DNA of 64,000 nt from Arsenophonus sp046530785 (GTDB lineage Bacteria > Pseudomonadota > Gammaproteobacteria > Enterobacterales > Enterobacteriaceae): positions 1 through 64,000 of the forward strand of contig JBHEQT010000008.1 in assembly GCA_046530785.1 (NCBI GenBank), read 5' to 3'. This document shows positions 58,514 through 64,000 of this stretch, piece after piece; the first letter of the stretch is position 1, and each line of letters starts with the position of its first letter. The notes beneath the pieces were generated by a model. It did no database searches and was not told the origin of the DNA. It was given only the letters and a program-made list of their open reading frames with translations. Made by a program: the position numbers and the translations under genes.

Positions 58514-61360
58514 TATTTGAGATAATTAACTCCCATAAATTTAATAATAGATAAATCTAAATTTTAAATTATATCTTTATTTATGCGCAATTACAGCCAG
58601 TTTACATAAACATTAATTTTCTTTTGTAAATTAATGTTTTATAGAGGAGATATTTTATAGATATCATTTAACTAATAAAAATTAATAAAGTAGTTAAAAT
58701 GAAACATTAATAATAAAACTTATAGTCATTTTTAATCTATTCTATAAATAGAAAAATTGAATTTTTTCAATATCTTAAATTAAAATTGAAAATTTACTAT
58801 TTTGGGTAGGATTCGTATCATAATTTTTTTTGAATCTAATAAAAAGAAATAGTATTGATTAAGTTGTTGTTTTTTCTATTTTTATCTTGGAATCAATTAT
58901 CCATCTCTGATCGAATTATTAAAAATAAAGTAAAAATTGAAAAATCTGTTATCAACTATTATATACTATAGAAAAATGTTAAACAGTAACAATCTGAAAG
59001 AACTATTTATTTGATAACTTAAAAATTAAGAAAAATATCGTTGTTATTTCTCGAATATTAAAAGAAAGAACGTAAAAGTTTTTTAGTTAACAAAATATTT
59101 ATTTAATTAAATGAACATATTATACGTTTATAAATAGAAAATAGATTTATGAATCATTATTAAAACAGAGGCTCAATGTTGAATTTTGATTTGGATAAGT
59201 AAAAGTAGACTGAGTTATCAATTAAATGTGAATTAAGAGTAATAAGAAGAACGTAATTCTAGACTAGAATATATATTAAGGTAAAAGCAGATAAAAATGA
59301 TTATTAAATCACAGAAAATAATGATAAATATTAACTGAGAAATAATAAAATACTAAAAGTAAAAATAACATAAAGTTAGTAACTAAAAAAATAAAAAAAA
59401 TTAGATCTTTAGAACAATATTAAAGAAAGAAAACATTTTTATCAATGAAATTTATTTCAAAAGAGGATCAAAAAATATCATCGTAATGAGATATAACGAA
59501 ACACTCTTTCATATTGAAATTATCAATTCTGAAGAAAAATAAAGTTATAGTTAAAAAAAATCTAAAGAAAGTTTCATATACTAAGTAAAGTAACAATACT
59601 GATCTTGTTAAATTAAAAATAAATAGAATTGAATAATTTGTATTGGATGAAACTTTAGTAGTAGATCCTGTTTAGATCTCTATCGATCGGTTTCACGCGA
59701 AAGATCCCTTCACCCATATACATTGCTGTGAATATCAAAATTTTAAAAATAAAATAGACAATGAAAAGTATAAGTACTTAATCTTTTTGAAAGAAAAATT
59801 TAAATTCATTCCTTTTGTTGTATTTTATTTTCTAAGTAACCCTAAATTTTATAGGATTAGTAATACATTATTAATTATGATCATGGAAATATCAGTTTTT
59901 ATGATTATAAAACTAAATTAAAGCTTACTTCTCTTGTGAAGATCTTTCTTAATAATCTCGTTTATCTCATAAAGGGTCGTGTTAGTAAGTAATAGTAGTA
60001 TATAGTGAGTAAGAAACCAATCCTTTCTTTATTTTTTAAATTTAACATCAAAATGAAAATATTAATTCCAAGATTAGTTATGGAAATAACAGTGTTAAAA
60101 AGATCATTTAAATAAAATTTTTTATTATTAATAGATAAAAAAAAATAAATGTTGGAATAATATTCATTATGATTCAGATGTTTGTTATATTAAAAAGATA
60201 ATCAGATATTTGGCTTTTTAAATAGAAATTTCTATTGATATTTTAGCAGAACACTCCGTAGTTTCAAAAAGTTGTTTAAGAGATTGTTAATAGAGAAGAA
60301 AATTTTAATTTTTATTATATATGAATCCAGATTCATATATTCAACAGATTGAAAATAAACTTAATTTTTAAAAATATTCTCACTAAAATAAAGAAAATAT
60401 TTATTTTCTATTGATCGAGAAAACCTTTACCTTTTAAAGATATGAATAATTATATGAAAAGTACTTACGACTCCTAAAATTTATCGGTAATAATAATATT
60501 ATGTGAATTTCTTTGGATTATTTAGGATTTTTATTTTTTAAATAGTCTGACAATAATAGAAAAAAGTTAAAATAATTTTTAAAATCTTACAATACCATCC
60601 GACAAATTACATCAAAATATTTTTGATAATATAAAAACGAAGAAAATGTTTCTAAAAAATTTACACATGTTATTTCATTTTCCATATGTATGATAAGAAT
60701 ATTTCTATTTCTAAGCAGAAATCTTATTCTACTATTCAAATGGTATAACAAACATTATTTATATACCTAATAATATTAAATTAATATCCAATTAGTACAC
60801 TTCTTTTAACAAAAAATAAAGATAAATTAACCAATTAAACTGTTCGATAAAATCCTGGAGAAAAATTTTACTTAATTATTATAATTTTGAAAATGTTATC
60901 ATTATTTATTTTAAAATATTACCAATAAGAAGAGGGTTATATAGAAATTAATTTAATTATCTATTCTATTCTAGAGGATAGGCAATCCCTGCTTCTAACT
61001 TAGAACATTTATTGAGGATAAAAAAGATATTACTTGAGAAAATATTTCATTATACATTAATATAAATAAAAATTAATCATTAAGTTATATTAAATCGATT
61101 TCCATAAAATTCAATCATAATTATGATATTTCTTTTAATTAAAAAGATTTAAGTTTTATTAAATTTTTTTGTATTTATTTTCAATAAAATCAGATAAATT
61201 ATGGAATTTATTTAAGGTTGTAAATTTATCTTTAGAAGATAAAACATCTTATTAGTTATTTTATTTGAATAAATTATATGAGTTACTCTTTTGATCTGAA
61301 ATAATATTTCATCACATAAAATAAGAAAAAATTAAATTAATTAAATATAGGTTAAATTCA
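58514..61360. other. 2.8-kb gene desert between yibN and hldD
   Basis: Enterobacteria usually have gpmI, envC, yibQ, tdh and kbl in this interval. None is recognisable. A short G+C-richer patch at 59680-59720 (ATCGATCGGTTTCACGCGAA) may be a remnant of coding sequence but could not be named. One hairpin lies at 58608-58639. Confidence 0.6.
58608..58639. repeat. Inverted repeat, 12-bp arms, 8-nt loop
   Basis: AAACATTAATTT, loop TCTTTTGT, then the exact reverse complement and a short T-run. Located about 95 bp upstream of yibN. It may be the terminator of a lost plus-strand gene. Confidence 0.55.
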
Positions 61361-62299
61361 ATGATCATTGTTACGGGTGGTGCTGGTTTTATTGGTAGCA
61401 ATATTGTCAAAGGACTGAATGATATAGGACGTAACGATATTATCGTGGTCGATAATCTTAAAAATGGAATTAAATTTATCAATTTAGTCGATTTAGATAT
61501 AGCAGATTATATCGATAAAGAAGATTTTATCGATAATATTATATCCTGCTCTAATATGGGTAAAATTGATGTGATTTTTCATGAAGGCGCTTGTTCATCA
61601 AGCAGTGAGTGGAATGGTCAATATGTTATGAATAATAACTATGAATACTCAAAAAAATTATTTCATTATTGTATTGAGAAGGGTATTGTATTTTTATATG
61701 CTTCTTCAGCTGCCACTTATGGTGGTCGCAGTGATCGTTTTATTGAAGATTCTCAATATGAAAAACCATTAAATATATATGGTTACTCTAAATTTTTATT
61801 CGATCAATATGTTCGCAATCTCTTACCGAAGATTACTTCACAGGTATGTGGATTTCGTTATTTTAACGTTTATGGTCCTCGTGAAGGTCATAAAGGAAAT
61901 ATGGCAAGCATTGCTTTCAATTTAAATAAGCAAATTAATCAAAAGAAAAGACCAAAACTTTTTGTTGATAGTGAAAAATTTAAACGTGATTTTATTCATG
62001 TTAGTGATGTAGTATCTGTTAATTTATGGTGTTGGAAAAATAAAATCTCTGGAATATTTAACTGTGGTAAAGGTAAGGCTGATTCTTTTCAGGAAGTAGC
62101 CGATGCAGTAATTTCTTTTCATAAAGAAAAAAATATTCTAGTGGAATACATTTCTTTTCCAGATGAATTAAAACATTTTTATCAGATATTTACACAAGCA
62201 GATCTCACTAAATTACAGAATATAGGTTATGATAAACCATTCAAAACTCTTGAAGAAGGAATTTCTGATTATATGAAATGGTTAAATTGCAATAATTAA
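61361..62299 (+). CDS. hldD: ADP-L-glycero-D-manno-heptose 6-epimerase
   Basis: Epimerises ADP-D-glycero- to ADP-L-glycero-D-manno-heptose, the last step before heptose is put on the LPS inner core. The 312-residue product matches E. coli HldD (310). It is an extended short-chain dehydrogenase: the dinucleotide motif IIVTGGAGFIGSNIVKGL near 2-19, FHEGACSSS, LYASSAATYGG with the catalytic Ser region near 115, and NIYGYSKFLFDQYV with the Tyr-x-x-x-Lys pair near 140-144. RYFNVYGPREGHKGNMASIAF follows. First gene of hldD-waaF-waaC, as in E. coli. AGG precedes the ATG by about ten bases. Intact. Confidence 0.98.
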   Translation: MIIVTGGAGFIGSNIVKGLNDIGRNDIIVVDNLKNGIKFINLVDLDIADYIDKEDFIDNIISCSNMGKIDVIFHEGACSSSSEWNGQYVMNNNYEYSKKLFHYCIEKGIVFLYASSAATYGGRSDRFIEDSQYEKPLNIYGYSKFLFDQYVRNLLPKITSQVCGFRYFNVYGPREGHKGNMASIAFNLNKQINQKKRPKLFVDSEKFKRDFIHVSDVVSVNLWCWKNKISGIFNCGKGKADSFQEVADAVISFHKEKNILVEYISFPDELKHFYQIFTQADLTKLQNIGYDKPFKTLEEGISDYMKWLNCNN

Positions 62300-62319
62300 G
62301 ATAATTAAATGAAAATATT

Positions 62320-63387
62320 ATGAAAATACTGGTCGTTGGACCTTCATGGATTGGTGATATGATGATATCACAAAGTCTTTACCGTACTTTGATGATCCTG
62401 CACCCAGATGCAGAAATTGATGTTATAGCACCTGATTGGTGTAGTCCACTACTAAACAAAATGCCTGAAGTAAGACATAGTATTTCTATACCTTTTGTTC
62501 ATGGTCGTTTAGATATGAATCTACATCGTCAGATTGGTATTAATTTACGTACTCAACATTACGATCAAGCTTATATTTTACCTAATTCTTTTAAATCTGT
62601 TTTGATATTTTTTTTTGTTAAAATTCCAATACGGACAGGGTGGTTTGGTGAAATGCGTTATTGGCTGCTGAATGATATTCGCATATTAGATAAAACTGCT
62701 TTTCCACAAATGATTCATCGTTATGTTTCTTTAGCTTATAAAAAAAACACTGTTAAGAGAGCTGACGAGATCCCTAAACCAATTTTATGGCCAAAAATTT
62801 CCGTGACAAAGAAGGAAATTTTTCAAAGTAAACATACTTTTGATCTCCCAAAAGAATTACCTTTTGTCGGATTTTGCCCAGGTTCAGAATTTGGTCCAGC
62901 TAAACGATGGCCAACTTATCACTATGCTAAGCTAGCAGAATTATTATTTACTGGTAATAGTTATCAAATTTTAATATTTGGTTCGAAAAAAGATCGCTGG
63001 ATAGGTGAAAATATTTACCAATTGATTTCTGTAAATTGTCAGGAATATTGTTTTAATCTGGTTGGGAAAACAACCCTTGAGCAAGCAGTTAATCTATTAG
63101 CTTCTTGTCTGGCTGTAATAAGTAATGATTCAGGTTTAATGCATATTGCAGCAGCATTAAATCGACCTCTAATTGCACTTTATGGGCCAAGCAGTCCTGA
63201 TTTTACGCCTCCACTATCAAATAAAGTAGAAATTATCCGTTTAATAAACGGATATTATAAGGTCAGGAAAGGAAAAGAAGAAGGTGGTTATCATAAAAGT
63301 TTAATTGATATAAAACCTGAATTCGTAATCACTGCATTAACTAAGTTATTACAGAGAATCAATAGTAATGAAAGTATTAATTGTTAA
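62320..63387 (+). CDS. waaF: LPS heptosyltransferase II
   Basis: Adds the second heptose to the LPS inner core using ADP-heptose. The 355-residue product (E. coli 348) is a GT9-family enzyme: N-terminal MKILVVGPSWIGDMMISQSLYRTL near 1-24, IPIRTGWFGEMRYWLLND, FVGFCPGSEFGPAKRWPTYHYAKLAE near 185-210 and the donor-site stretch AVISNDSGLMHIAAALNRPLIALYGPSSPDFTPP near 265-300. It starts 20 bp after hldD and overlaps waaC by 20 bp, consistent with one operon. There is no obvious ribosome-binding site before the ATG, so coupling to hldD translation is likely. Intact. Confidence 0.98.
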   Translation: MKILVVGPSWIGDMMISQSLYRTLMILHPDAEIDVIAPDWCSPLLNKMPEVRHSISIPFVHGRLDMNLHRQIGINLRTQHYDQAYILPNSFKSVLIFFFVKIPIRTGWFGEMRYWLLNDIRILDKTAFPQMIHRYVSLAYKKNTVKRADEIPKPILWPKISVTKKEIFQSKHTFDLPKELPFVGFCPGSEFGPAKRWPTYHYAKLAELLFTGNSYQILIFGSKKDRWIGENIYQLISVNCQEYCFNLVGKTTLEQAVNLLASCLAVISNDSGLMHIAAALNRPLIALYGPSSPDFTPPLSNKVEIIRLINGYYKVRKGKEEGGYHKSLIDIKPEFVITALTKLLQRINSNESINC

Positions 63388-64000
63388 GATTTCATCGATG
63401 GGTGATATATTACATACCTTACCCGCGCTGACTGATGCAGTTATACAGTATCCTGATATTCAATTTGATTGGGTTATTGAAGAGAATTTTTCTAAAATTC
63501 CAAGTTGGCATTATGCCGTTAAAAAAATTATTCCGGTAAGTATTCGTCGATGGAAAAAAAATTGGTTGGCAAAATCTATCAGGGAGGAAAGAGCAATTTT
63601 TCGTGCTGAATTACAAAAACAAAAATATGATGCAATAATTGATGCACAAGGATTATTGAAAAGTGTCTTTTTAATTACACGTTTAGCTCGTGGCGTAAAT
63701 CATGGTTATGATTGGAAAAGTGCTCGCGAGCCTTTATCTAGTCTATTTTATGATTTTTGCTACAGTATCAATAAACAGATTCATGCGGTTGAACGAATTC
63801 GACAATTATTTGCTGATAGTTTACATTATAGCAAGCCTATTATTGTTGGTGATTATGGTATTAAACAATATTTTTCGCTATCAACATTGATCGATAAAAT
63901 CGTACCTTATATTATTTTTTTTCATTCAACTACACGTGATGAGAAGCATTGGCCTGAATCTCATTGGAGAAAATTAATTATATCTCTAAAAAATAAAGGG
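63368..64000 (+). CDS. waaC: LPS heptosyltransferase I (cut by window end)
   Basis: Transfers the first heptose to Kdo2-lipid A. The frame opens at ATG 63368, inside the last 20 bases of waaF, and stays open to the window edge (211 codons of an expected 320 or so). It matches WaaC: MKVLIVKISSMGDILHTLPALTDA, FDWVIEENFSKIPSWH, IIPVSIRRWKKNW, YDAIIDAQGLLKS, SAREPLSSLFYDF and FHSTTRDEKHWPESHWR. The C-terminal donor-binding half lies outside. A short frame at 63702-63890 in another phase is a shadow of this gene. Third gene of the inner-core operon. Confidence 0.97.
   Translation, partial: MKVLIVKISSMGDILHTLPALTDAVIQYPDIQFDWVIEENFSKIPSWHYAVKKIIPVSIRRWKKNWLAKSIREERAIFRAELQKQKYDAIIDAQGLLKSVFLITRLARGVNHGYDWKSAREPLSSLFYDFCYSINKQIHAVERIRQLFADSLHYSKPIIVGDYGIKQYFSLSTLIDKIVPYIIFFHSTTRDEKHWPESHWRKLIISLKNKG

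Noticed and set aside
63702..63890. A 62-codon hydrophobic open frame near the window end.
   Set aside because: Out of phase within waaC, whose own frame is continuous through it.

Overview
The window looks like part of the chromosome of a strongly degraded, A+T-rich enterobacterial insect endosymbiont. Every recognisable protein is closest, by eye, to its Escherichia/Yersinia/Serratia homologue, and the small gene blocks match known enterobacterial neighbourhoods: rrn-clpB-rluD-bamD, rpsP-rimM-trmD-rplS-(ffh), gshA-tRNAs-csrA-alaS, proBA, gshB-(yqgE)-ruvX-yggS-proC-yggT, yibN-secB-gpsA and hldD-waaF-waaC. The yggS-proC-yggT arrangement is the Yersinia/Serratia type rather than the E. coli one. 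Intact protein genes cover about 21 kb (roughly one third) and stable RNAs about 4.8 kb. The rest, close to 60 %, is very A+T-rich and free of convincing genes. This very low coding density with long eroded spacers recalls co-obligate aphid symbionts of the Serratia symbiotica type. That placement is an inference; a 16S search would settle it.

Layout. 1-2768: gene desert, with no 5S rRNA. 2769-7920: minus-strand rRNA operon (16S, tRNA-Ile, tRNA-Ala, 23S), the 23S carrying an extra insert in helix 25. 8380-13670: clpB, rluD, bamD. 13.7-17.9 kb: desert. 17.9-19.9 kb: the rplS/trmD/rimM/rpsP operon, followed by a wrecked ffh (about 20.1-21.4 kb). 23.1-28.6 kb: gshA, tRNA-Arg, tRNA-Ser, csrA, alaS. 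28.6-32.1 kb: desert. 32.1-34.5 kb: proA, proB. 34.5-45.4 kb: desert holding only gmhA. 45.4-49.7 kb: gshB, ruvX (one internal stop), yggS, proC, yggT. 49.7-56.5 kb: desert. 56.5-58.5 kb: gpsA, secB, yibN. 58.5-61.4 kb: desert. 61.4 kb to the end: hldD, waaF, and waaC cut by the window edge.

Retained functions fall into a few systems: the complete glutamate-to-proline route (proB, proA, proC), both steps of glutathione synthesis (gshA, gshB), inner-core LPS heptose steps (gmhA, hldD, waaF, waaC), outer-membrane and secretion factors (bamD, secB), translation and ribosome maturation (rpsP, rplS, rimM, trmD, rluD, alaS), and the chaperone clpB. This describes a bacterium that still builds a Gram-negative envelope and supplies or protects a few metabolites.

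No previously undescribed multi-gene system (defence, CRISPR, secondary metabolism, mobile element) is visible. The most interesting signals are erosion-related: a secB reading frame broken at an A7 run but otherwise continuous to the gpsA start; a ruvX with all catalytic motifs and a single in-frame TGA; a dead ffh; a missing 5S gene; tRNAs without encoded CCA; a 23S helix-25 insert; and a set of long perfect inverted repeats in otherwise structureless deserts.
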